Below are positions 43,148-50,670 of a stretch of DNA of 64,000 bases, piece after piece. The stretch lies in NCBI RefSeq assembly GCF_900110775.1, contig NZ_FOEP01000012.1:53906-117905 (forward strand), read 5' to 3'. Position 1 is the first letter of the stretch. The number at the start of each line of letters is the position of its first letter. The position numbers were made by a program, and so were the translations under genes. The notes beneath the pieces are model-generated. The model worked only from the letters and a program-made list of their open reading frames with translations, had not been told where the DNA came from and did not search any database. This DNA is from Thalassovita taeanensis. Its GTDB lineage: Bacteria; Pseudomonadota; Alphaproteobacteria; Rhodobacterales; Rhodobacteraceae.

Positions 43148-44134
43148 ATGCCTGATCAACTGCTATTTGGAATGGAAGTCTTCCTGAACGGCCTGATGGC
43201 GGGCGTCCTGTACGCGCTGGTCGCGCTGGGGTTCGTGCTGATTTACAAGGCGTCGGGTGTCTTCAACTATGCTCAGGGCGTGATGGCGCTGTTCGCGGCG
43301 CTGACGCTGGTCGGGATCATGGAGGGGCAGGTGCCCTTTGCCCATCTGATCAACGCCACGCTCGGCACCGAGATCCACCACTTTGGCTGGCATCTGCCGG
43401 GCATCGTGGCAATTCTGCTGACGATGGGGGTTATGGTTCTGCTGGCCTGGGCCGTGAACCATTTCGTGATGCGCCATCTGGTCAACCAGGAACCGATCAT
43501 TCTGTTCATGGCGACCATCGGCTTGGCCTATTTCATGGAAGGCTTCGGCGACCTGATGTGGGGCAGTGACATCAAGAAACTGGATGTGGGCCTGCCGCAG
43601 GGCATGAGCACGGTGATCGACGAGGTCACCTATGGCTGGTTCGGATACGGGTTCTTCATCGACAATCTGGATATTGTGGCGACGGTGATTGCCGCGCTTC
43701 TGGTGGTCGCGCTGACGATCTTCAGCCAATACAGCAAACAGGGCCGTGCCCTGCGGGCGGTGGCCGACGACCATCAGGCGGCGCTGAGCGTCGGGATTTC
43801 GCTGAAGTTCATCTGGGTTCTGGTCTGGTCGATTGCGGGCTTTGTCGCGCTGGTGGCTGGCATCATGTGGGGCACCAAATCCGGGGTTCAGTTCAGCCTG
43901 TCGCTGATCGCGCTGAAGGCGCTGCCGGTGCTGATGCTGGGCGGCTTCACCTCGATCCCTGGTGCCATCGTGGGCGGGCTGATCATCGGGGTTGGCGAGA
44001 AGCTGTTTGAATTCATCGTCGGCCCGATGGTGGGCGGCGCGACCGAAAACTGGTTCGCCTATGTTCTGGCGCTGCTGTTCCTTGTCTTCCGGCCTCAGGG
44101 TCTGTTTGGCGAAAAAATCATCGAGAGGGTGTAA
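43148..44134 (+). CDS. HAAT-type ABC transporter permease (LivH-like)
   Basis: A 328-residue permease starting at 43148 (MPDQLLFGMEVFLNGLMAG) after GGGAG; an upstream ATG at 43076 lies inside the repeat array and is unlikely. About eight hydrophobic helices are present. The LivH signature LVALGFVLIYKASGVFNYAQG and the conserved EAA-like loop RALRAVADDHQAALSVGI are present. The C-terminus FLVFRPQGLFGEKIIERV is typical. It forms the channel with the second permease at 44316. Confidence 0.93.
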   Translation: MPDQLLFGMEVFLNGLMAGVLYALVALGFVLIYKASGVFNYAQGVMALFAALTLVGIMEGQVPFAHLINATLGTEIHHFGWHLPGIVAILLTMGVMVLLAWAVNHFVMRHLVNQEPIILFMATIGLAYFMEGFGDLMWGSDIKKLDVGLPQGMSTVIDEVTYGWFGYGFFIDNLDIVATVIAALLVVALTIFSQYSKQGRALRAVADDHQAALSVGISLKFIWVLVWSIAGFVALVAGIMWGTKSGVQFSLSLIALKALPVLMLGGFTSIPGAIVGGLIIGVGEKLFEFIVGPMVGGATENWFAYVLALLFLVFRPQGLFGEKIIERV

Positions 44135-44136
44135 TT

Positions 44137-44316
44137 ATGAAAACCTGTTCGATTACCTGTGTTGTCGGCTGGGCCGCGTTCTGGACCTTTGGGGCGCTCG
44201 CGTTGACCAGTGATCCGGCGCAGACCGCGCAGCTGATGCTGGCGAGCCTGCTGGCGGTTGGCGGCTTCATGCTGGGGATCTCCAGCTATCTGAAAATCAG
44301 CCGGGAGGTCTGCTGA
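44137..44316 (+). CDS. 59-residue membrane protein inside the HAAT importer operon
   Basis: Between the two permease genes a 60-codon frame starts at ATG 44137 after AGAGGG, two bases past the livH stop. Its TGA overlaps the livM start (TGATG, 44314-44318). The product has two hydrophobic segments (VVGWAAFWTFGALAL near residues 9-23 and MLASLLAVGGFMLGI near 34-48) and three Cys near the ends, so it looks like a small hairpin membrane protein. Precise coupling on both sides argues that it is a real gene. I do not recognise a family. It may be an accessory subunit of the importer. Confidence 0.8.
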   Translation: MKTCSITCVVGWAAFWTFGALALTSDPAQTAQLMLASLLAVGGFMLGISSYLKISREVC

Positions 44317-45392
44317 TGTTTTATCGTGAATCGGGGGACTTCAAGACCTCCTATGTCGAAGACAACCAGACCTTTCCGATCAAGTTCGATCGGTATCGGT
44401 ATTACTTTGTCCTGCTGGTCGCCTTTTTGTTGGTGCCGGTTCTGATCAACGATTACTGGGTCAACGCGGTGTTCATGCCGTTCCTGATCTATGCGATTGC
44501 GGCAATCGGGCTGAACATTCTGGTCGGATATTGCGGTCAGGTCAGTCTGGGGACCGGCGGTTTCATGGCGGTGGGGGCGTATGCCTGTTACAAGCTGATG
44601 ACCGCGTTTCCCGAGGTCAGCATTTTCATCCATGTGCTTCTGGCGGGCGGGATCACTGCCTTTGTCGGGGTGATGTTTGGTTTGCCGTCGCTGCGGATCA
44701 AGGGGTTCTATCTGGCGGTGGCCACGCTGGCGGCGCAGTTCTTTCTGGTGTGGTTGTTCAACCGGGTGCCGTGGTTCTACAACTACTCGGCGTCGGGTCA
44801 GATCAGCGCGCCCGAGCGCACGGTGTTTGGCGTGCCGGTCACCGGGGCCAGCACTGACGCCTGGGCATCATATATGTTCTGTCTGGTTTTCGTGACGATC
44901 AGCGCGATCCTTGCACGCAACCTGACCCGTGGGTCGGTGGGGCGTAAATGGATGGCGATCCGGGATATGGACATCGCGGCCGAGATCATCGGCGTGGATC
45001 CATTGCGTGCCAAGTTGAGCGCCTTTGCTGTCAGCTCGTTCTTCATCGGGGTTTCGGGGGCGTTGTTCTTCGCGGTCTATCTGGGCGCTGTGGAAGTGGG
45101 CGAGGCCTTTGGCATCACCAAGTCGTTCCTGGTGCTGTTCATGGTGATTATTGGCGGTTTGGGATCGATCTTCGGATCGTTCGCGGGGGCCGCGTTTCTG
45201 GTGCTTCTGCCGGTGCTGTTGAAAAACGTGCTGGTGGGGATGCTGGGCTGGCCGACCGATCTGGCGGCGCATCTGGAGTTCATGATTGTCGGCGCGCTGA
45301 TCATCACGTTCCTGATCGCGGAACCGCATGGATTGGCGCAGCTGTGGCGCGTCGCCAAAGAGAAACTACGGCTTTGGCCTTTCCCGCATTAA
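44316..45392 (+). CDS. HAAT-type ABC transporter permease (LivM-like)
   Basis: A 358-residue permease with eight to ten hydrophobic helices and the LivM core AIAAIGLNILVGYCGQVSLGTGGFMAVGAYA. The EAA-like loop is IRDMDIAAEIIGVDPLRAKLSAF. Its start codon overlaps the stop of the 59-residue membrane protein. It carries a 50-residue polar N-terminus before the first helix (SYVEDNQTFPIKFDRYRYY), longer than in E. coli LivM. Confidence 0.92.
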   Translation: MFYRESGDFKTSYVEDNQTFPIKFDRYRYYFVLLVAFLLVPVLINDYWVNAVFMPFLIYAIAAIGLNILVGYCGQVSLGTGGFMAVGAYACYKLMTAFPEVSIFIHVLLAGGITAFVGVMFGLPSLRIKGFYLAVATLAAQFFLVWLFNRVPWFYNYSASGQISAPERTVFGVPVTGASTDAWASYMFCLVFVTISAILARNLTRGSVGRKWMAIRDMDIAAEIIGVDPLRAKLSAFAVSSFFIGVSGALFFAVYLGAVEVGEAFGITKSFLVLFMVIIGGLGSIFGSFAGAAFLVLLPVLLKNVLVGMLGWPTDLAAHLEFMIVGALIITFLIAEPHGLAQLWRVAKEKLRLWPFPH

Positions 45393-45474
45393 GGGGCGGG
45401 CCCAAGCAACATGCCAGGGCAGATTGCCCCGGCATCTAAACGATCGGATACGACCTAAGGGAGGAACTTTACCG

Positions 45475-46758
45475 ATGAAACTGAAACTGATTACTGCCGC
45501 TGTGGCCGCCGTCATGGCTGCTGGACCGGCGCTGGCGGACCTGACTTTTCCGTCGCTGAGCTATCGCACCGGGCCATATGCCGCGAACGGTATTCCCTTT
45601 GCGGATGGCTATGCTGACTATTTCACGCTGCTGAACGAGCGTGATGGTGGCATCGGCGGCGTGAAAACCGAGCTGCTGGAATGCGAGACCGGCTATAACA
45701 CCGAAAAGGGTGTTGAATGCTATGAGTCGACCAAAGGCGCGGGCTCACTGGTGTATCAGCCGCTGTCCACTGGCATTACCTATCAGTTGATCCCCAAAGC
45801 CACGGCAGATGGTGTTCCGGTTCACTCGATGGGCTATGGCCGGACGTCGGCAAAAAATGGTGCTGTGTTCCACAACATCTTCAACTACCCGGCCAACTAC
45901 TGGGATGCCGCTTCGATCGCGATCAAGCACCTGCTGGATGAGAATGGTGGCGACCTGAAGGGCAAGAAGATTGCTCTGGTCTATCACAACTCGGCATACG
46001 GCAAAGAGCCGATCCGCACGCTGGAAGAGCTGTCGAAAAAGCACGGTTATGAGCTGCGCCTGCTGGCGGTGGATCACCCCGGCCAGGAGCAGAAATCGCA
46101 GTGGCTGCAAATCCGCCGCGAGCGTCCGGATTATGTGATCATGTGGGGCTGGGGCGTGATGAACCAGGTCGCCATTCAGGAAGCTGTGAACATCCGCTTC
46201 CCGATGGAAAATTTCATCGGCATCTGGTGGTCCGGTTCTGAAAACGACGTGCTGCCCGCAGGTGAAGGCGCGGATGGCTACAAATCGCTGACGTTCCACA
46301 ATGTTGGCAAGGATTTCCCGCTGTTCGGCGATATCCAGAAGTACGTTGTGGACGCGGGCAAAGCGGCCGGCGCAGGCGATCAGATCGGCACCGTGCTGTA
46401 TAACCGTGGTCTCTATGCTGCGATGTTGGCTGCTGAAGCCGCCAAAACCGCTCAGGCTATTCACGGCGTGAAAGACATCACCCCCGCAATGATGCGTGAT
46501 GGCATGGAAGCGCTGGAAATGACCGAAGCGAAAATGGCCGGGCTTGGCCTGCCTGGGTTCGGACCAGAATTCAGCGTGTCGTGCGAAAACCATGGCGGTA
46601 ACGGCTTTGGCGCCGTCGTTCAGTGGGATGCGAAAGCCCACAAGTGGGGCCTGATCACCGACTTCTTCCAGTCGGATCAGGACGTGCTCGGGCCGCTGGT
46701 CGCCGAAGATTCGTCTGCATTCGCGGCGGAGAACGGCATCACGGCGGGCTGCAACTAA
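45475..46758 (+). CDS. HAAT-type ABC transporter substrate-binding protein (LivK-like)
   Basis: A 427-residue periplasmic protein starting at 45475 after AAGGGAGGAA. It has a Sec signal (MKLKLITAAVAAVMAAGPALA) with cleavage before DLTF. It belongs to the type I periplasmic-binding fold; seen are the N-terminal YFTLLNERDGGIGGVKTELLECE and VEC disulfide-type cysteines. It is longer than LivK (about 345 mature residues) and falls in the branch usually found beside acyl-CoA ligases. Its ligand is probably a carboxylate, aromatic or fatty, not certainly an amino acid. Confidence 0.9.
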   Translation: MKLKLITAAVAAVMAAGPALADLTFPSLSYRTGPYAANGIPFADGYADYFTLLNERDGGIGGVKTELLECETGYNTEKGVECYESTKGAGSLVYQPLSTGITYQLIPKATADGVPVHSMGYGRTSAKNGAVFHNIFNYPANYWDAASIAIKHLLDENGGDLKGKKIALVYHNSAYGKEPIRTLEELSKKHGYELRLLAVDHPGQEQKSQWLQIRRERPDYVIMWGWGVMNQVAIQEAVNIRFPMENFIGIWWSGSENDVLPAGEGADGYKSLTFHNVGKDFPLFGDIQKYVVDAGKAAGAGDQIGTVLYNRGLYAAMLAAEAAKTAQAIHGVKDITPAMMRDGMEALEMTEAKMAGLGLPGFGPEFSVSCENHGGNGFGAVVQWDAKAHKWGLITDFFQSDQDVLGPLVAEDSSAFAAENGITAGCN

Positions 46759-46764
46759 GCCTTT

Positions 46765-46795
46765 TGCCCCGGCCGCGCAGGACGTGGCCGGGGCA
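46765..46795 (+). other. Intra-operon stem-loop after the HAAT binding-protein gene
   Basis: Perfect 10-bp arms TGCCCCGGCC (46765-46774) and GGCCGGGGCA (46786-46795) lie just after the binding-protein stop without a T-run. It is the same arrangement as at 16528-16560: a stable hairpin between binding protein and ATPase, likely protecting the abundant upstream message. Confidence 0.6.
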
Positions 46796-46820
46796 CCCCT
46801 GAACGATTATCAGAAAGTGG

Positions 46821-47651
46821 ATGCAAATGCTGGACGCAGGACACACCGAAGAGGCCCTTCTTGAGGTCAACAACATCGAGGTGATCTATAACCATGTGAT
46901 CCTGGTGCTGAAGGGTGTCAGCCTGAAGGTGCCCAAGGGTGGGATCACGGCCTTGTTGGGTGGCAACGGTGCAGGCAAGACCACCACGTTGAAAGCCATT
47001 TCCAACCTGCTGCGTTCCGAGCGTGGCGAGGTAACGAAGGGCACAATCATGTATCGCGGCGAGCGCGTGCAGGATCTGGCGCCCGTCGATATGGTGACCA
47101 AGGGCGTGATCCAGGTGATGGAAGGCCGTCACTGTTTTGAACACCTGACCGTCGAGGAAAACCTGCTGACCGGCGCGTATACGCGCAAGGACGGCAAGGG
47201 GGCAGTCGATGCCGATCTTGAGATGGTCTATCAATATTTCCCGCGCCTGAAAGAGCGCCGCCGGTCGCAGGCGGGCTATACCTCGGGTGGGGAGCAGCAG
47301 ATGGTGGCGATTGGCCGGGCGATCATGTCGCGGCCCGAAACGATCCTGCTGGACGAGCCGAGCATGGGGCTGGCGCCGCAGCTGGTTGAGGAAATCTTCA
47401 ACATCGTGAAGAACCTGAACGAGAAGGAAGGGGCGACCTTCCTGCTGGCCGAGCAAAACACCAACGTCGCACTGCGCTTTGCGCACTACGGTTATATCTT
47501 GGAATCGGGGCGCGTTGTGATGGACGGCCCGGCCAAGGAATTGCGCGAGAACCCGGACGTGAAGGAATTCTATCTGGGCATGTCCGATGAAGGTCGCAAG
47601 AGTTTTCGCGAGGTCCGCTCTTATCGCCGCCGCAAGCGTTGGCTGAGCTGA
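46821..47651 (+). CDS. HAAT-type ABC transporter ATP-binding protein (LivF-like)
   Basis: A 276-residue ATPase with Walker A GGNGAGKT and the LivF-type VIQVMEGRHCFEHLTVEENLLTG. Signature YTSGGEQQMVAIGRAIM, Walker B TILLDEPSMGLAP and an ALRFAHYGYILESGRV segment complete it. A second ATG six bases downstream (46827) is equally possible. The C-terminal 25 residues (SFREVRSYRRRKRWLS) are a basic extension beyond the usual LivF end. Confidence 0.93.
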   Translation: MQMLDAGHTEEALLEVNNIEVIYNHVILVLKGVSLKVPKGGITALLGGNGAGKTTTLKAISNLLRSERGEVTKGTIMYRGERVQDLAPVDMVTKGVIQVMEGRHCFEHLTVEENLLTGAYTRKDGKGAVDADLEMVYQYFPRLKERRRSQAGYTSGGEQQMVAIGRAIMSRPETILLDEPSMGLAPQLVEEIFNIVKNLNEKEGATFLLAEQNTNVALRFAHYGYILESGRVVMDGPAKELRENPDVKEFYLGMSDEGRKSFREVRSYRRRKRWLS

Positions 47652-47749
47652 TCGCCTGACAGAGATCGGGGCGGGCCGTCGGCCTGCCCATTCCTGACCG
47701 CCTGAAATCGGGACGAGTTAATGCTTGTGCCCGGCCCGGAGATAGACCC

Positions 47750-48970
47750 ATGAGCCAGTTTTTTGATGATCTTGAAACCCGGAGCGCCGATGAGCGCGCC
47801 AATGCGTTGTCCACGGCATTGCCGCAGCAAATTGCGCGGGCGCAGGGACTGAGCGGGTACGGCGACAGTCTGGCGGGTGTGGATGCCAAGGCAATTACAA
47901 CGGTCGCGGCGCTGGCCGCTTTGCCGGTTTTGCGCAAGTCTGACCTGAGCCGCGCGCAGGCTGCTGCGGCGCCGTTTGGCGGTCTGACAACGCGGACTGC
48001 CAGTGGGTTTTCGCATATTTTCCAGTCCCCTGGCCCGATTTATGAACCCGGCATGACCACCGAGGATTGGTGGCGTGCGGGCCGGTTCTTGAATGCCTGT
48101 GGTATTGGCAAGGGCGACATTGTGCAGAACTGCTTCAGCTATCATCTGACGCCGGCGGGGATGATTTTTGAAAGCGGCGCGCGTGCGGTTGGGGCAGCCG
48201 TGCTGCCCGCCGGCACCGGGCAGACCGAGCTTCAGGTGCGGGCGGCGTATGATGTGGGCGTGACGGCATATGCCGGGACGCCGGATTATCTGAAGGTCAT
48301 TCTGGACAAGGCCGACGAGATGGGGCTGCGCCTTGGGATCACCAAGGCGGCGGTGGGCGGTGGGGCGTTGTTCCCGTCGCTGCGGCAGGAATATGCCGAT
48401 CGCGGGATTGCGTGCCTGCAAAGCTATGCCACCGCCGATCTGGGCAGCATTGCCTATGAATCCGAGGCGATGGAGGGGATGATTGTCGACGAGGACGTGA
48501 TCGTCGAGATCGTCACGCCGGGCACCGGCGATCCCGTGGCCCCCGGTCAGGTGGGCGAAGTCGTGGTGACGACGCTGAACCCGGATTACCCGCTGATCCG
48601 CTTTGCCACGGGTGATTTGAGCGCCGTTCTGGAAGGTGTAAGCCCTTGTGGTCGCACGAATATGCGCATCAAGGGTTGGATGGGTCGGGCTGACCAGACC
48701 ACCAAGATCAAGGGCATGTTCGTGCGCCCTGAACAGGTGGCGACGCTGGTTGCCAAGCATCCCGAGATCGTCAAGGCGCGTGTTATTGCCAGCCGTCAGG
48801 GTGAAATGGACGCGATGACGGTGCTGATCGAGGCGACAGGTGGCGACGCTGACAGCTTTGCGCGCTCGGTCGTGGACGTGCTGAAGATGAAGGGCAAGAT
48901 CGAGATCGTGGCCCCCGGCACGCTGCCCAATGACGGAAAAGTAATAGAGGATCAGCGCAGTTACGACTAA
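47750..48970 (+). CDS. Phenylacetate-CoA ligase-like AMP-forming enzyme
   Basis: A 406-residue PaaK-family adenylating enzyme. It shows the N-terminal TVAALAALPVLRKSDL, the SASGFSH-type substrate loop (RTASGFSHIFQSPG), the aryl-binding AYDVGVTAYAGTPDYL and the nucleotide part LNPDYPLIRFATGDLSAV. A C-terminal ACP-like lid (IKGMFVRPEQVATLVAKHPEI) follows. The ATP P-loop of PaaK (SSGTTG) is degenerate here, reading TASGFSH, so the ATP chemistry needs checking. As the second ligase of the cluster it may activate a different intermediate from the first. Starts after GGAGAT. Confidence 0.87.
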   Translation: MSQFFDDLETRSADERANALSTALPQQIARAQGLSGYGDSLAGVDAKAITTVAALAALPVLRKSDLSRAQAAAAPFGGLTTRTASGFSHIFQSPGPIYEPGMTTEDWWRAGRFLNACGIGKGDIVQNCFSYHLTPAGMIFESGARAVGAAVLPAGTGQTELQVRAAYDVGVTAYAGTPDYLKVILDKADEMGLRLGITKAAVGGGALFPSLRQEYADRGIACLQSYATADLGSIAYESEAMEGMIVDEDVIVEIVTPGTGDPVAPGQVGEVVVTTLNPDYPLIRFATGDLSAVLEGVSPCGRTNMRIKGWMGRADQTTKIKGMFVRPEQVATLVAKHPEIVKARVIASRQGEMDAMTVLIEATGGDADSFARSVVDVLKMKGKIEIVAPGTLPNDGKVIEDQRSYD

Positions 48971-48999
48971 TCTGTCGGCAAACCTGAGGAGGGATTGCA

Positions 49000-50661
49000 G
49001 TGACAGGATTTCGGAATGCGCTGATCGGCGGGATGCTGAGTGTCTGGGCGGGTGCGCTTGGGGCTGAGGATTTCGCGCTTGTTCTGAGCAATCGTAATTA
49101 CGACCGTGCGCCGACGGCGCGCGACGCCGCTGAGGCGGCTGGGTTTGTCCGCGCGCTGGAGGCGGCAGGGTTTACCGTGATCAGCGGAGAAAACTGGACC
49201 AGCGGCACGATGCGCGAGGCGGCGGGCCGGGTGCAGGCGGCGTTGGAAAACGGCAGCGCCGAGCGGTTGATTTTCGTACTTTCGGGACATTTTGCGGCGG
49301 GGCCGGGCGATGGATGGTTGCTGGGCCGCGAGGCGCGCGCGATTTCTGCGCTGACGGCGGGCGACGCGGGGCTGTCGCTGGCGGCGATGATGCAGATGGC
49401 GGCGCAGCGCCCAGGGCAGGCGGTGGTGATGCTGGTGCCCGGAGGCGGCGGGCTGCCGCTGGGGTTCGGGCTGCAAACCGGAGCGGGCGCACCGGAGGTG
49501 CCGCAGGGTGTGACCCTGCTGGAGGGCGATGCCGGCTCGTTGCAACGGGTGTTGCGCGATACGATTTTGCAGGAGAGCGACCGGCCGATGGCGGCGCTGC
49601 GCGAGGATGCGCCGCGCGGTGTGACGGTGCGGGGATTTCTGCCGCAGGACCGGGCGTTTCTGTCTGCCAAACAGGCAGGCGGGGCGGCGACGCCACAGGT
49701 TGAGGTGGGCGAGTTCGCGTACTGGAGTGCGGTGCGTGACATCGGCAGCGCGGAGGCGATTGAAACTTATTTGACGCGCTACCCCTCGGGCCGGTTTGCG
49801 GGCGAGGCGCAGCGGATGCTGGCGGAATTGCGCGAAGCGCCGTTGCGCCGGGCCGAAGAGACCGAGGCGGCGCTGGCGCTGTCGCGCGATGCGCGGCGTG
49901 AAATTCAGCGCAATCTGTCGCTGCTGGGGTTTGATCCGCGCGGCATCGACGGGGTGTTCGGGCGCGGATCGCGCGCGGCGATCGCGGCGTTTCAACGCGC
50001 GGGCGGTGAGCAGGAGACCGGGTTCCTGACAACCGATCAGATCCGCAGGTTGCAGCGCGAGGCTGATCGTCGTGCGGCAGAGCTTGAGGAAGAGGCGCGG
50101 CAACGCCGGGTCGAGGAAGAGCGGCGCGACCGGGCCTATTGGTCCTCGACCGGGAATTCGGAGGACGAGCAGGGGCTTCGGGCTTATCTGAGCCGGTATC
50201 CGGATGGGCTGTATGCCGATGTGGCGCGCGCGCGGTTGGATGCGATTGAAGAACAGCGCCGCCGCACGTTGGCGACAGAGATGCGGCAGGACTGGGATCG
50301 CACCCGGCAGGCCGACACGGTAGAGGCATATCAGGAATTCCTGCGCCGGTATCCGCGCAGCGAGCTGGCAGAGTCCGCCCGCGCCCGGATCGACGAGCTG
50401 CAGGGCGAGGACCGCAACAGGGGGCAGATCGAGGCGGATAAGGCCGAGGAATCACGCGTGGCGAACAACCCGATTGCGCGGCTGGTGATCGAGCAAAAGC
50501 TGGCGACGATCGGATTTGATCCCGGCCCGGTGGACGGCACGTTTTCCAGGGAAACCCGCCGCGCGATACGGCAGTTTCAGCGCACGTCCAGCCTGCCGGT
50601 GACGGGTTTTGTATCGCAAACGACGATGGTGCGATTGCTGGCCGCCGGGCGCGGCGGCTAG
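49000..50661 (+). CDS. Secreted caspase-fold protein with two peptidoglycan-binding domains
   Basis: A 553-residue protein from a GTG start (49000) after GAGGAGGG, with a short signal-like N-terminus ending near GALGAEDF. Residues 24-190 follow the bacterial caspase (C14) pattern: ALVLSNRNYDRAPTARDAAE and LIFVLSGHF with His97 where active enzymes have GHG. The expected Cys motif (LDACR) is replaced by MLVPGGGG, so it looks catalytically dead. Three W..RYP..A..RL repeats (about 240-275, 374-410, 425-462) follow. Two PG_binding_1 domains lie at about 295-350 and 490-550. Role unknown; envelope binding is likely. Confidence 0.85.
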   Translation: MTGFRNALIGGMLSVWAGALGAEDFALVLSNRNYDRAPTARDAAEAAGFVRALEAAGFTVISGENWTSGTMREAAGRVQAALENGSAERLIFVLSGHFAAGPGDGWLLGREARAISALTAGDAGLSLAAMMQMAAQRPGQAVVMLVPGGGGLPLGFGLQTGAGAPEVPQGVTLLEGDAGSLQRVLRDTILQESDRPMAALREDAPRGVTVRGFLPQDRAFLSAKQAGGAATPQVEVGEFAYWSAVRDIGSAEAIETYLTRYPSGRFAGEAQRMLAELREAPLRRAEETEAALALSRDARREIQRNLSLLGFDPRGIDGVFGRGSRAAIAAFQRAGGEQETGFLTTDQIRRLQREADRRAAELEEEARQRRVEEERRDRAYWSSTGNSEDEQGLRAYLSRYPDGLYADVARARLDAIEEQRRRTLATEMRQDWDRTRQADTVEAYQEFLRRYPRSELAESARARIDELQGEDRNRGQIEADKAEESRVANNPIARLVIEQKLATIGFDPGPVDGTFSRETRRAIRQFQRTSSLPVTGFVSQTTMVRLLAAGRGG

Positions 50662-50670
50662 CAGTCGAAG

